A stretch of DNA of 64,000 bases from the NCBI RefSeq assembly GCF_000568255.1, contig NZ_KK037166.1, forward strand, positions 623,205 through 687,204. Direction: 5' to 3'. This DNA comes from Kutzneria sp. 744. Its GTDB lineage: Bacteria; Actinomycetota; Actinomycetes; Mycobacteriales; Pseudonocardiaceae. The position numbers were made by a program, and so were the translations under genes. The notes under the pieces were generated by a model, which was not told where the DNA came from, did no database searches, and worked only from the letters and a program-made list of their open reading frames with translations. Below, piece after piece: positions 1 to 8,733 of this stretch (the stretch's first letter is position 1; every line of letters starts with the position of its first letter).

Positions 1-2
1 TC

Positions 3-1658
3 ATGGGCACACCCGAAGATCCAATCCGTCGACGACGCGTCGACGGCTCACCTCGATGGCGGCCATCGCCGGATTGCTGGGTGGCCGGCCTGTTCGCAGC
101 CGGCCCCGCATCGGCCGACTCCGCACCGGGATACACCGTCTTCGTCGGTTACGCCGACACGCTTCGCCCGCTGCCGCGGAACTTCCCGACGCCGTTCGAC
201 ACCGCCGCCGGCGTGGTCGACGAGGGCCTGCCGGGCAGCGCCTCGCTCGACGGCGGCGCCATCCGCATCGCCAACGCCACGGCGGCGACCGAGAACGTCG
301 ACTACATCACCGTCTCCTTTGGACCGTGCACCTTCGACCTCTGGCCGCACAACGTCGCCCTGCCGTTCGGCGGCCAGCTCGTCCTCGGTCCCACGGCCAC
401 CGGCGGCGGCGACGGCTGCACCCCCGGCGTCACCACCGGACCATCGCTGTTCGACACCTCCGACATCGGCCCCAACGGCGCCGACTGGGCGGGAAACTGC
501 ACCCAGTCCGGCGTCGTCCCCCAGGTCACCGTGAGCGTGAACGGCGTCGTTACGACCTACCCCGACACCGGACAGGTCCTCAATACCGGCGGTGTCGACG
601 GCGCCGACTGCGGCCGGCCGGGCATCCCCGCCGGCAACGAATCGGCCCAGTGGGTGTCGATCGGGTCGCCGCCCTGCGCAACCGGGGCCCAGCTGGCGCT
701 CGCGCCGGCCACGCAGACTCACACCGTCGGCCAGACGGCTTCGGTGACGGCCACGTTGTCCGCCTGCGGCACGCCGCTGACCGGGGCGACGGTCGACTTC
801 GCCGTGCAGTCCGGACCCAACACCGGCACGACCGGCTCGGGGCCCGCGGTCACCGACGCCAACGGCAACGCTTCGTTCACCTACACCAGCGCGACCACCG
901 GCACCGACACCGTTCAGGCCACCGTCACCAACGCCGTCGGCCCGATCCCGTCGAACACGGTGAACGTCGTGTGGCAGAAGCGACCCACGGCGATCACCTC
1001 CACCACCGCGCTGCAACCCTTCGCCGAAGGCGGCGTGGCCGCGTTGTCCTCGACCCTGACCGACGCCGGCAACGGCGCGCCGTTGCCGGGCAAGAACGTC
1101 ACCATGACCCTCGGCTCGGGCAGCACCGCGCAGAGCTGCTCCGCCGTCACCGACGCCGCCGGAACCGCGGCCTGCTCGATCAACCCGGTCACCGTCGGCC
1201 TCGGTCCGCAGCCGGTCACCGACAGCTTCCCCGGTGACGACGCCGACCTGCCTTCCGACAACGCCCAGCACGCCTTGGTGTACGCCTACAGCCATGGTGG
1301 GTCCTTTGTGGTCGGTGACCGCAGCGCAAGCGGATCGGTGACGTTCTGGGGCGCGCAGTGGGCCCGCGTCAACGTTCTCAGCGGCGGCGGCGCACCGGCC
1401 AGCTTCAAGGGCTTCGAGGACACTCCGCCCGCACCGGGCTGTGGAATCTCGTGGAGCACCGACCCCGGCAACAGCACGCCGCCGCCCGCCGGCGCGCTTC
1501 CGGCCTACATGGCCGTGGTCGTGGCCGACCACGTCACCAAGTCCGGGGCGACCATCACCGGCGACACCGTGCACGTCGTCGTCGTGAAGACCGATCCGGG
1601 GTACCAGCCTGATCCAGGCCACCCGGGCACCGGAACCGTGGTCGCCACGGTCTGCTGA
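3..1658 (+). CDS. Secreted bacterial Ig-like (Big_1) repeat protein, signal peptide frameshifted
   Basis: The mature part contains at least two Ig-like modules: one around residues 230-320 resembling Big_1 domains, with the usual VTDANGNASFTYTS strand, and one around 330-420. A C-terminal module of about 120 residues contains the FWGAQWARVN-type motif common in actinobacterial secreted proteins. The role is probably cell-surface or extracellular, with no catalytic motif seen. The frame used here reads a non-hydrophobic N-terminus ending in GLFAAGPASA just before the mature sequence. The +2 frame reads a typical n/h-region (RRRLTSMAAIAGLL) up to the GGG at 79-81. Removing one G joins them into a normal signal peptide with an ASA cleavage site. 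The true start is therefore uncertain and may lie left of the window. Confidence 0.75.
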   Translation: MGTPEDPIRRRRVDGSPRWRPSPDCWVAGLFAAGPASADSAPGYTVFVGYADTLRPLPRNFPTPFDTAAGVVDEGLPGSASLDGGAIRIANATAATENVDYITVSFGPCTFDLWPHNVALPFGGQLVLGPTATGGGDGCTPGVTTGPSLFDTSDIGPNGADWAGNCTQSGVVPQVTVSVNGVVTTYPDTGQVLNTGGVDGADCGRPGIPAGNESAQWVSIGSPPCATGAQLALAPATQTHTVGQTASVTATLSACGTPLTGATVDFAVQSGPNTGTTGSGPAVTDANGNASFTYTSATTGTDTVQATVTNAVGPIPSNTVNVVWQKRPTAITSTTALQPFAEGGVAALSSTLTDAGNGAPLPGKNVTMTLGSGSTAQSCSAVTDAAGTAACSINPVTVGLGPQPVTDSFPGDDADLPSDNAQHALVYAYSHGGSFVVGDRSASGSVTFWGAQWARVNVLSGGGAPASFKGFEDTPPAPGCGISWSTDPGNSTPPPAGALPAYMAVVVADHVTKSGATITGDTVHVVVVKTDPGYQPDPGHPGTGTVVATVC

Positions 1659-1674
1659 CAACGGGCCCGACACC

Positions 1675-1700
1675 GCCCCGGCGTCTCACGGCGCCGGGGC
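1675..1700. terminator. Hairpin between convergent genes
   Basis: Nine-base arms GCCCCGGCG (1675-1683) and CGCCGGGGC (1692-1700) with a short loop lie between the stop of the Ig-like protein gene and the convergent stop of the antiporter gene. There is no T-tract, as is common in high-GC actinomycetes. Confidence 0.6.
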
Positions 1701-1729
1701 ATCCGTCGGAGCCACTGCCTTCCGTGGGG

Positions 1730-3199
1730 TCAGCCGTTCAGCGGCACGGTGAACACCGGGCCGGGATCGCGGGACTGCTCGGGGTCGACGAGCACCAGAA
1801 CCTCGTCGCCGGCCTGGATCACGGTGGACGGCCGCACGTGCAGCGGCTGCGCGTCCCGGATGACCATGCTGATCCACACCGTTTCGCCGATATCGAGATC
1901 CTCGATCGCCCGCCCGTCGGCGGCGGCTCCCGACGCCACCCGCAACCGCCGCAGCCCCTCGGGCCGTTCCCGAAACCGCACCCCCAGGCCCCACGGCGTC
2001 AGCTCCACCTCGCGCATCGGCACACCGCACCAGCGCGCTACCGTCGGCACCAAGCTGCCCTGTACCAACACAGAAAACGCGACCACCACGAAGATGACGT
2101 CGTAGATCAGAGTGGTGTCGCCCAAGCCCGCGCCGAGGACGAACGTGCCGAGCAGGATCGGCACGGCGCCCTTGAGCCCGGAGAACAACACGAACACCCG
2201 TTCCCCGAAGCGAAGGCGGACCGGCCACAGCACCAGCCCGACGAACAACGGCCGGATCACGAACGCCAGCAGCACGGCCAGCACGAGCCCGATCAGCCAG
2301 GCTCCGCCGTCGGCCAGGCTGCCCAGGTTCACGGTCAGGCCGAGCACGACGAAAGCCACGATCTCGGCGATGCTCGCCAGTGAGGCGTGGAACCGTTTGA
2401 TCTCCGCCTTGTACGGTGCGCGTTCGTCGCCGACCAGGATGCCGGCGACGAACACCGCCAGAAACCCGGAACCATGCGCGACGGTGGCGATCCCGTACAG
2501 CGCCAACGCCATCGCCAACGTCCGCAATGCGTACAGGCCCTCGTTGGGCAGCTGCACGTGCCGCATCACGATCACCAGCAGCTTGCCGCCGAAGAACCCG
2601 ACCGCGCCGCCGATCACCATCTGCAGCAGGAAGTCGACCGCGACACCGCCGAAGTCGATGCCGCCGCCGGAGCCGGCGGCGAGCAGGCTGACCATCAGCG
2701 CGATGCCCACCGGGTCGTTCGCGCCGGACTCGCCCTCGAGGATGACACCGGTACGGCCGGTGATCTCCCGCCGGCCGAGCACGGAGAACACGACCGCCGG
2801 ATCGGTCGGCGACAGCGCAGTGCCGATCACCAGCGCGATCTGCCAGTCGAAGCCGCACACCACGTGCGCCGCCACCGCGATGGCCGCGGCGGTCACGAAG
2901 GTGCCGGCCACGCCGGTCCACACCACCGAGCCGGCGGCGGAACGGAAGCGTTTCCAGCCGATGTGCATGCCACCGTCGAACAGCACCACCGCGAGCGCCA
3001 CGGTCACGATCCGCTGCACCGAGGTCGTCGACAGCCCACCCAACGACGGCACCAGGTCCGAGGCCGCCGCCGCGCACACCAGGAAGATCACCGGCGCCGG
3101 GATCCGCAGCCACGCGCTGATCCGGTTGGAGAACACCGCGGCCAACGCGGCCAGCGAGACAATCAGCACGACCACACCGAACGGCTCGACATCCGCCAC
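1730..3199 (-). CDS. K+/H+ (cation/proton) antiporter, CPA1 type, with TrkA-C domain
   Basis: This is a 489-residue protein with about twelve hydrophobic segments over residues 5-390, matching the NhaP2/CvrA group of monovalent cation/proton antiporters in the cytoplasmic membrane. The segment with SPTDPAVVFSVLG (about residue 110) is the conserved ion-binding region, and a second acidic motif, EGESGANDPVGIAL, is also typical. Residues about 400-489 are hydrophilic and resemble an RCK_C/TrkA-C regulatory domain (INDV-type strands ending GDEVLVLVDP). The start is GTG, preceded by GGAAGGGG. It is transcribed alone. The likely role is K+ or Na+ extrusion and pH homeostasis; the ion specificity is inferred. 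Confidence 0.9.
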   Translation of the reverse strand: MADVEPFGVVVLIVSLAALAAVFSNRISAWLRIPAPVIFLVCAAAASDLVPSLGGLSTTSVQRIVTVALAVVLFDGGMHIGWKRFRSAAGSVVWTGVAGTFVTAAAIAVAAHVVCGFDWQIALVIGTALSPTDPAVVFSVLGRREITGRTGVILEGESGANDPVGIALMVSLLAAGSGGGIDFGGVAVDFLLQMVIGGAVGFFGGKLLVIVMRHVQLPNEGLYALRTLAMALALYGIATVAHGSGFLAVFVAGILVGDERAPYKAEIKRFHASLASIAEIVAFVVLGLTVNLGSLADGGAWLIGLVLAVLLAFVIRPLFVGLVLWPVRLRFGERVFVLFSGLKGAVPILLGTFVLGAGLGDTTLIYDVIFVVVAFSVLVQGSLVPTVARWCGVPMREVELTPWGLGVRFRERPEGLRRLRVASGAAADGRAIEDLDIGETVWISMVIRDAQPLHVRPSTVIQAGDEVLVLVDPEQSRDPGPVFTVPLNG

Positions 3200-3522
3200 C
3201 GCCGCGTCCCCTTCCGCCGATGATCAGGAGGATAGCGACGATTCACCGGACCGGCCCATGTTCGGTCGTCCCATAATCGACCAACACCGCGAAGTTCGCG
3301 CAGAGTCGGCGGAACGGCCGACCGGGCCGAACAACCCCGTAGACGGCATGCGAACCAACCGGCGATCACGGCGGTTCAGTCGTTCGTGTCTGCCGAGCCT
3401 GAGCCTTGGCCGACGGGCGCGTGGGTCTTCGTCGAAAGGTCAGGACGGCGTTGACGAACCGGCCCGGGTCCAGGCCGATCGCCATGTGCCCCTGCCGCTA
3501 CGAGTCCGGTCCCGATGCAGTG
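3200..3522. other. Intergenic region upstream of the antiporter gene
   Basis: I see no convincing gene in this 323-bp stretch. It must contain the antiporter promoter (minus strand). A short palindrome CGCGAAGTTCGCG lies near 3288-3300 and could be a regulatory site, but nothing else supports it. Confidence 0.4.
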
Positions 3523-3987
3523 TCAGGACGCTGCGCTCTCGTCGCCGCTCCCGCAGCCGCTCGCCAGCTGCCGGCTTCGCAGGTTCAACCGGGCCGCGAA
3601 CTCCCGGGCGTCTGTGCCAGCAGTCGGCTTGTTTTTCATCTGCACCGTCCGCAAGATCGCCACGTCCGGGCCCTCGACGGTGAGGTAGACCTCTCGATCG
3701 TCCTGTTTCTTCTTTGCCGCCAGCGCGAACGGGCCCATCACCGCGAGCCGTGTCGCGGTGATCCGCCGATTCAAGGTGCCCGAGTCCTCGACCCGGGCCG
3801 TGAGGCCCGCGAGCGAGTGGCGGCGTGCGGCGTCTCCCAGTCCCTCGATCAGCTCGGTCTCGGTCAGGTTCAGGTTGGCGAAGCTGGCGATCACCCCAGC
3901 GGCCTTCTTCGCATTCGATACCGAGACCTGGTATGCGATGCCGATCGCGAAGACCGCGATCATAATGATCACGACGACAGCCGTCAT
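3523..3987 (-). CDS. Small membrane-anchored hypothetical protein
   Basis: This is a 154-residue protein with one N-terminal hydrophobic segment (TAVVVIIMIAVFAIGIAYQV) followed by a charged domain. I chose the internal ATG at 3987 because it has GGAGG six bases upstream and places the hydrophobic stretch directly at the N-terminus; an in-frame upstream extension is hydrophilic and has no ribosome site. The soluble part (two helix-rich segments, then alternating strands such as REVYLTVEGPDVAILRT) is not a family I recognise. The topology suggests a membrane-tethered cytoplasmic or extracytoplasmic domain. It is on the same strand as the antiporter gene but 320 bp upstream of it. Confidence 0.65.
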   Translation of the reverse strand: MTAVVVIIMIAVFAIGIAYQVSVSNAKKAAGVIASFANLNLTETELIEGLGDAARRHSLAGLTARVEDSGTLNRRITATRLAVMGPFALAAKKKQDDREVYLTVEGPDVAILRTVQMKNKPTAGTDAREFAARLNLRSRQLASGCGSGDESAAS

Positions 3988-4097
3988 GGCTACCTCCGGC
4001 ACTCGCAGTATCGGGCTGAGCTGGGCATCGCCAATTCGATCCACATCGTTACGAGCTGCGCCCACACCGGCACCGCGCCAGCGCAGCTCGGTATCTG

Positions 4098-4790
4098 TTG
4101 AGATTGCCCGACTGTTCCGGAATCATGTCTCCCCGCGCAAGCGGAGCTGTTACCTGTGCGGTCAACCCGGACGCTGTCGGCCTATCCGCAGAAGAACGTC
4201 ACCTCGCGGCGATCGTCCGCAAGCGTGCTTCCGACGACGCCGCCAAACTACGGCTGGTCGAGGCTATGCTGGCCGACGCCCGCGCAGCGGTGGCGCCGTG
4301 GTCATCCGCTCACTGTTCCACCAGACCTCGTCGACAGCGAAGCAACTCGGCCTGGCCGCCCTCAAAAAGGTCGCGGCGGTGGGCTTGCCAGGCGGCGCCT
4401 ACGCTGGATCGAAGCTCTACTCCTCACGAGCACCGTTCGGCTTCCTTGGTACCGGAGCGACCTCCAGTCCAATAGCGACGGCACCGGGTCGGTCACCGTG
4501 ATCGGTCGCTTCACCGTCGAAACATTCGCCGTGGAACCGAACACCACCGCCGCGCCGGTAGTGCACCCCGGCCAGGACGCCGCGAGCAACCCGTTCGCTC
4601 GATGCACACCTTCCACGTCGGGTTCTGGTTCAACGATCCCGCCGACGCCGTCAAGGCCGGCTGCCCGGGCACGGTCACGCCGTTCAACCGCGAGCACAAC
4701 GCCGGAGTGCAGGACATGAGCACCCGTCACACTCCTACCTGCCGGTCAAGTGCTCCTTCCGCCCCGACCATCTGACGCGAAGTCCGGTTC
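4098..4790 (+). pseudogene. Multi-frame gene relic (hypothetical protein)
   Basis: Protein-like sequence runs through this segment but changes frame at least four times. One frame gives LSAEERHLAAIVRKRASDD near 4185-4290. Another gives KQLGLAALKKVAAVGLPGG near 4340-4410. A third gives GSVTVIGRFTVETFAVEP near 4485-4560. A fourth gives FHVGFWFNDPADAVKAG from 4602. A last one gives HSYLPVKCSFRPDH near 4725-4775. Each change steps the reading register by the same amount, as expected from successive single-base losses. The blocks have consistent amino-acid composition and read as one former protein of about 220 residues with unknown function. It is a decayed gene or a locally error-rich sequence. 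Confidence 0.55.
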
Positions 4791-4826
4791 CCACGCCGGA
4801 CTCCGCGTCCGCCAGACCTGTGGCGT

Positions 4827-5576
4827 TCACAGCGACGCGCGTAGTTCCCACAACTCGGGGTAGAACCGGTCGTCCAGATGGGACTTGAGGTGGGCGGCGC
4901 CGGCAGTGCCGCCGGTGCCGCGCCTGCGGCCGATCTGGCGCTGGACGGTGAGCAGGTGCCGGCCCTGCCAGGACGCCCACGCCTGGTCGTGGGCGATGAG
5001 GGACTCGGCGAGGTCCCAGAGCTGACGGTGCTGATCGGTGCGCGCGGCGAGCCGGCGGCAGGCGGCCGCCCGGTGCGACGTCGTCGCCACCTCGAAGCCG
5101 GCCTCGGTGAGCAGGGCCAGGAAACCGTCCCACAGCGAGGGTTCCTCGAACCGCCGGCGAAGCCGTGAGCGTTCCTGCTCGGTGTACCACGGCCGGTCGA
5201 GATAGGTGTCGTCCCGTGAGCCGGACAGCAGCGCGAGCTCCCAGAACTGGGCGGACTGACCGCCGTTGCCGGCGCCGAGCGCGCCGCGGAAGACAGCGAA
5301 GTCCTGCGGCTCCATGGTGTCCAGCACGTCGAACTGGGCCAGCAGCGCCCGCTGGATGACCACGGCGCGCTCCAGCCGTTTGCGGGGCAGGTAGCTCTCG
5401 CCGCCGAGCATCCGGTCCCGCGCGTCGCCCAGTTCGAGCAGCAACTGCTTGAACAACAGCTCGAAAACCTGGTGCACGGTGATGAACATGAGCTCGTCGT
5501 GCGCGTCGGGACCGGCGTGTGGGCATTGGTTCTCCAACAACGCGGGCAGCTGGAGATAGGAGCCGTAGACAGGCAT
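4827..5576 (-). CDS. Tryptophan 2,3-dioxygenase family heme enzyme
   Basis: This is a 249-residue homologue of tryptophan 2,3-dioxygenase (TDO), the heme enzyme that opens the indole ring of tryptophan to N-formylkynurenine. Visible family features are HDELMFITVHQ (active-site His35 equivalent), VFRGAL with an Arg at 97, the heme-ligand region with His207 (GRHLLTVQRQIG), GTGGTAG with Thr221, and the C-terminal RFYPELWELR. It is shorter than usual bacterial TDOs (about 280-300) at the N-terminus. The start ATG at 5576 overlaps the stop of the upstream diiron oxygenase gene (ATGA), so it is the last gene of a coupled four-gene operon. No kynureninase or kynurenine formamidase lies nearby, which argues for a biosynthetic rather than catabolic role. 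TDO-superfamily enzymes with altered products (MarE-like) are an alternative. Confidence 0.88.
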   Translation of the reverse strand: MPVYGSYLQLPALLENQCPHAGPDAHDELMFITVHQVFELLFKQLLLELGDARDRMLGGESYLPRKRLERAVVIQRALLAQFDVLDTMEPQDFAVFRGALGAGNGGQSAQFWELALLSGSRDDTYLDRPWYTEQERSRLRRRFEEPSLWDGFLALLTEAGFEVATTSHRAAACRRLAARTDQHRQLWDLAESLIAHDQAWASWQGRHLLTVQRQIGRRRGTGGTAGAAHLKSHLDDRFYPELWELRASL

Positions 5577-6508
5577 CAGGGTGCACTCCCGTCGATCAGA
5601 CCGTGCGCGGCGAACTGCTCGACCGCACCGGGCACGGCGAACACGCCGGCCGACTCGCACATGCGGAGGCTGGCCCGGCAGATAGCTCTGATCCGCTCGT
5701 CGCCGGCGTCGCCGCCGTAGCAGTCGCGGACGACGGCGGTCGCCGTGGAGTCGTCCAGGCCCGCCAACCGGAGTGACGAGCGAACCGGTTCCACGTCCCA
5801 GAGCAGGCAGCCACGGATCAACGCAGGCAGCGCGAACGCCACACGAGCCCGGATCGGCTCGTCCAGCTGGCGCCAGAGCTCGTGGAAGAACCCGGTGAAG
5901 TAGCGGTGGTGCCGCCCCTCGTCCAACGCGTGGTCGCGAACGGTCTCCCGGACCGCGCCGACCACCGTGTCGTCGTTCGGAATCTCGTGCAGCACGGCGG
6001 TGATCAGCGTCTCGAACACGACCACCTGCAGCAGAACGGCCAGCCGCGGATGGTCGGGCAGGGTCATGGCGGCGGCGTCGGCGAGCTGGCCGACGAACCC
6101 GCCGTAGTCCCAGCCCGGCACGGCCACCCGGGTCACGGCACCGATCTGGTCGGCGAGGTCCAAGCTGTACAGGGCGTGATAGCCCTCGTCGCAGTACACC
6201 TTGAACGCGGCCAGCCGGCTGGCGGGCGGCAGCTCGATCCCGCTGCGGCCGTTGGCGATGAGCTCGGCCCCACGATTGACGACACGGGTCTCCAGGTGCG
6301 CGGTGGACAGCAGGAACTGGTAGAGATGGCGCACCGTCAGTTCCTGCCGCCGCTCGTCGGGCAGCTCACGCACGGCCTCGTGGGACAGGTAGGGCACCAG
6401 GCGTTCCGGGAAGAAGACCCTGCCCGCCTCCGCCTCCTCGTGGAAGACCCGTCGGACGCCGGTGCGCACGCCGGCCAGGTCGTGCCATCGGTCCATCGGG
6501 CCGGTCAC
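5576..6508 (-). CDS. AurF-family diiron oxygenase (putative arylamine/amine N-oxygenase)
   Basis: This is a 310-residue protein matching the p-aminobenzoate N-oxygenase AurF family. All seven expected metal ligands are present: Glu73, ExxH at 108-111, Glu166, His193, and ExxH at 197-200. The spacings 35, 3, 58, 27, 4 and 3 are almost identical to AurF (35, 3, 60, 27, 4, 3). Family enzymes oxidise an amino group to hydroxylamine, nitroso or nitro using O2. I chose GTG at 6508 because it overlaps the TGA of the upstream PLP-enzyme gene (GTGA); ATG at 6495 is an alternative. Its partners (TDO, ACC-synthase-like enzyme, SDR) suggest an amine derived from tryptophan/kynurenine or from an amino acid as substrate; this is inference. 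Confidence 0.85.
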   Translation of the reverse strand: MTGPMDRWHDLAGVRTGVRRVFHEEAEAGRVFFPERLVPYLSHEAVRELPDERRQELTVRHLYQFLLSTAHLETRVVNRGAELIANGRSGIELPPASRLAAFKVYCDEGYHALYSLDLADQIGAVTRVAVPGWDYGGFVGQLADAAAMTLPDHPRLAVLLQVVVFETLITAVLHEIPNDDTVVGAVRETVRDHALDEGRHHRYFTGFFHELWRQLDEPIRARVAFALPALIRGCLLWDVEPVRSSLRLAGLDDSTATAVVRDCYGGDAGDERIRAICRASLRMCESAGVFAVPGAVEQFAAHGLIDGSAP

Positions 6509-7710
6509 GACAGCTCGCCGATGCGGCGCAGCGCTTCCCGGACGTGGCCCGGGTCCGTGGTGTGGCACAGTCGGAACCAGCCGGGCTCCGGGCCGCCGAA
6601 CGCCGCGCCGGGGATGAGGTTCACCCTGGCCTCGTCCAGCATTCGTTGCCACAGCTGGTGTTCCGGCAGCCGCCGGCCGAGGTCGGCCCAGATCGTGAAG
6701 CCGGCCCCCGGCCGCACATGGGGGATGCCGCGGTCGGCGAGGCAGCCGGCGGCGTGGTCGTAGGAGTCGGCGAGCCGGGACTGATTCTCCTTGAGGAAGC
6801 CGGCGACCCAGTCCTGGTCATCGAGCAGGCCGGCGAGCAACGCCTGCGTGTGGGTGGAGACCGGGGCGAAGTAGGCCAGTGCGGTCGCCGCCGCGAGGAC
6901 CTCCGGATGCTCGGTGTGCAACACGCCCACCTTGAGACCGGACAGCCCGAAGTCCTTGGCAAATCCCCAGATCACGTGCAGCCGGGCCCGGCTTCCCTCT
7001 CGTACCAGTGGATCCAGCACGCTGACGAACGGCCGGGCGCCGAACACGGAGTTGGCGTAGATCTCGTCGGCGATGACATCCACGTCGTGGCGCTCCGCGA
7101 CCGCCAACACCTCCCTGAGCGCCGCCACAGGATGGACGTTCCCGGTCGGGTTGCACGGCGAGGTGATCGCGACCGCCCGCACGGTGACGCCGTCCTTACG
7201 AGCCTGCACGATCGCCCGTTCGATCGCCGAGGCGTCCAGGGCGAAGCCGCTCGCGGGAGACAACAGCGCTGGTGTCAACCGGGCTCCCGACCGACCCGTG
7301 AGCAGCACATCGAGCGCGCTGTAATAGGGCGCGGGAACGACGATCGCCTCGTCCGGGTCACACAGGACGCTCGCGATGACGTCCAGCGCAGCACTCGCGC
7401 CGCTCACCACGACCAGCTGGTTCGGGTCCACCGGTGTTCGCCAGGTCCCGGACAGCAGCTGAGCGGTCGCGGTGCGAAGCCGCACCGATCCGTGCAGTGG
7501 GCCGTATCGCACCTCCCGAGGGCAGATTTCCCGCGCTGCGGCGAGCTTGGGCGACAACAGGTCCCATACCAGCCGGTTCTCCGCCGTGCCGAGATTCAGG
7601 AAGCCGGCCGGATTATGTTGTGGGTCATAGGGATCCTGTTCGACCCGCAGGTGGGCGGCCGCGATGGCCGGAGCGTGGGCGGTCAGCGCAGCGGCGCGCC
7701 GGGACACCAT
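6505..7710 (-). CDS. ACC-synthase-like fold-type I PLP enzyme
   Basis: This is a 401-residue PLP enzyme closer to 1-aminocyclopropane-1-carboxylate synthase (ACS) than to ordinary class I aminotransferases. It has GTAENRLVWDLL (compare the ACS GLAENQ motif), PAPYYSALD (PLP/SAM-contacting Tyr), SPCNPTGN (Asn187), DEIYANS (Asp215), the Schiff-base lysine Lys252 in GFAKDFGLSGLKVG, and the carboxylate-binding WFRLC near the C-terminus. ACS-like enzymes in bacteria catalyse either ACC formation from SAM or gamma-substitution/transamination in natural-product pathways. ATG 7710 overlaps the TGA of the SDR gene and its own stop overlaps the next GTG. The exact reaction cannot be read from sequence. 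Confidence 0.85.
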   Translation of the reverse strand: MVSRRAAALTAHAPAIAAAHLRVEQDPYDPQHNPAGFLNLGTAENRLVWDLLSPKLAAAREICPREVRYGPLHGSVRLRTATAQLLSGTWRTPVDPNQLVVVSGASAALDVIASVLCDPDEAIVVPAPYYSALDVLLTGRSGARLTPALLSPASGFALDASAIERAIVQARKDGVTVRAVAITSPCNPTGNVHPVAALREVLAVAERHDVDVIADEIYANSVFGARPFVSVLDPLVREGSRARLHVIWGFAKDFGLSGLKVGVLHTEHPEVLAAATALAYFAPVSTHTQALLAGLLDDQDWVAGFLKENQSRLADSYDHAAGCLADRGIPHVRPGAGFTIWADLGRRLPEHQLWQRMLDEARVNLIPGAAFGGPEPGWFRLCHTTDPGHVREALRRIGELS

Positions 7711-8534
7711 CAGGCCACGCTCCTCGCGGTCGTGCTGCTGGCGTGGCCCATCGCGGCGCCGGGGCCGGTGAGCAGCCCCGGGTGCACTCCGAGTCCGAGC
7801 GACGCGTCGAGCACCGCGCCGTGCAGCAGCGAGGCCTCTTCCCGGCACAGCCACCAGATCAGCTCGGCGACCTCCTCCGGGCTGATCAGCCGCCGGCCCG
7901 GCAGCCGGAGGACGAGGTCGTCCAGTTCGGCGCCGGCCAGCCCGTCGAGCAGACTCGCTTGCAGCATCGGGGTTCGCACCGCGCCCGGGCAGACCGCGAA
8001 CACGTCCACCGGCTCGTGGGTCAGCTCGGCGGCCAGGTGCTTCGTGAGGTACACCAGCGCCGCCTTGCTCATGCCGTCGGCGATGTGGAAGTCGGGGAAG
8101 GTGGCGACCCCGCCGCCGACACTCGCCACGTTGACGATCTTGCCGTGGCCGCGGTCGAGCATGCTCGGCAGCACCGCCCGCGCCAGCCACAGCGGCCCGA
8201 CGCTGTTCACCTGAAGGAACGCCGCGTCGCACTCCTCCGGCGAGCCCTCGACATAGCGCTGCACCGTCTTCGACCCGACCGCCGCGTTGTTGATCAGGAT
8301 GTCGACCGGTTCGGGCAGCTGCTCATGCAGCCGCCGATGGCTCTCCCAGTCCCCCTGGTCGAACTCGAACGCTCGCGTCCGCGCGCCGCCCAGCTCGGCC
8401 ACGAGTGCCTCCGCCGCCGCGCGGTTCGAGCGGTAGGTGAACCACACCCGGTGACCGCCGAGTGCGAAGCGACGGACCAGCGCCCGACCGATGCCGGTGG
8501 AGCCGCCGGTGATGAGCACGCCGTGCCTTGCCAT
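7710..8534 (-). CDS. SDR-family oxidoreductase lacking the catalytic Tyr
   Basis: This is a 274-residue short-chain dehydrogenase/reductase. The cofactor motif TGGSTGIG (9-16), NNAAVG (82-87), catalytic-type Ser138 and the structural PGAVRTPM motif are present. In the YxxxK position the sequence reads DGMSK (Asp153, Lys157): the usual catalytic tyrosine is replaced by aspartate, confirmed from the codons (GAC GGC ATG AGC AAG). The protein may use another acid, act as an isomerase/dehydratase, or be non-catalytic. It is the first gene of the four-gene operon. The stretch GAGG immediately precedes ATG 8534, so the ribosome site is weakly spaced and the promoter must lie in 8535-8690. Confidence 0.85.
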   Translation of the reverse strand: MARHGVLITGGSTGIGRALVRRFALGGHRVWFTYRSNRAAAEALVAELGGARTRAFEFDQGDWESHRRLHEQLPEPVDILINNAAVGSKTVQRYVEGSPEECDAAFLQVNSVGPLWLARAVLPSMLDRGHGKIVNVASVGGGVATFPDFHIADGMSKAALVYLTKHLAAELTHEPVDVFAVCPGAVRTPMLQASLLDGLAGAELDDLVLRLPGRRLISPEEVAELIWWLCREEASLLHGAVLDASLGLGVHPGLLTGPGAAMGHASSTTARSVA

Positions 8535-8691
8535 GCCTCGATTCTGTGCCCGTCCGCCCCATCCACGCCGGCGACGCCGGCACTCCGTGTGATCGTCCGG
8601 CAGCTGTCCCCCGTCGCCCGGATTCGGGCGAGGAGATGTGTCCGACGGCTGGCACGCTCAGGACCGGCGTCGGCAGGTTCGAGCGCGTGAT

Positions 8692-8713
8692 CAGCTGAGT
8701 GCCGGCTCAGCTG
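8692..8713. promoter_or_regulatory. Inverted repeat upstream of the DinB-like gene
   Basis: CAGCTGAG (8692-8699) and CTCAGCTG (8706-8713) form perfect 8-base arms around a 6-base spacer, in the divergent region between the SDR operon and the DinB-like gene. It could be an operator or a 5'-UTR hairpin. Confidence 0.35.
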
Positions 8714-8733
8714 GCGAGGCGCACACTGCCGGC

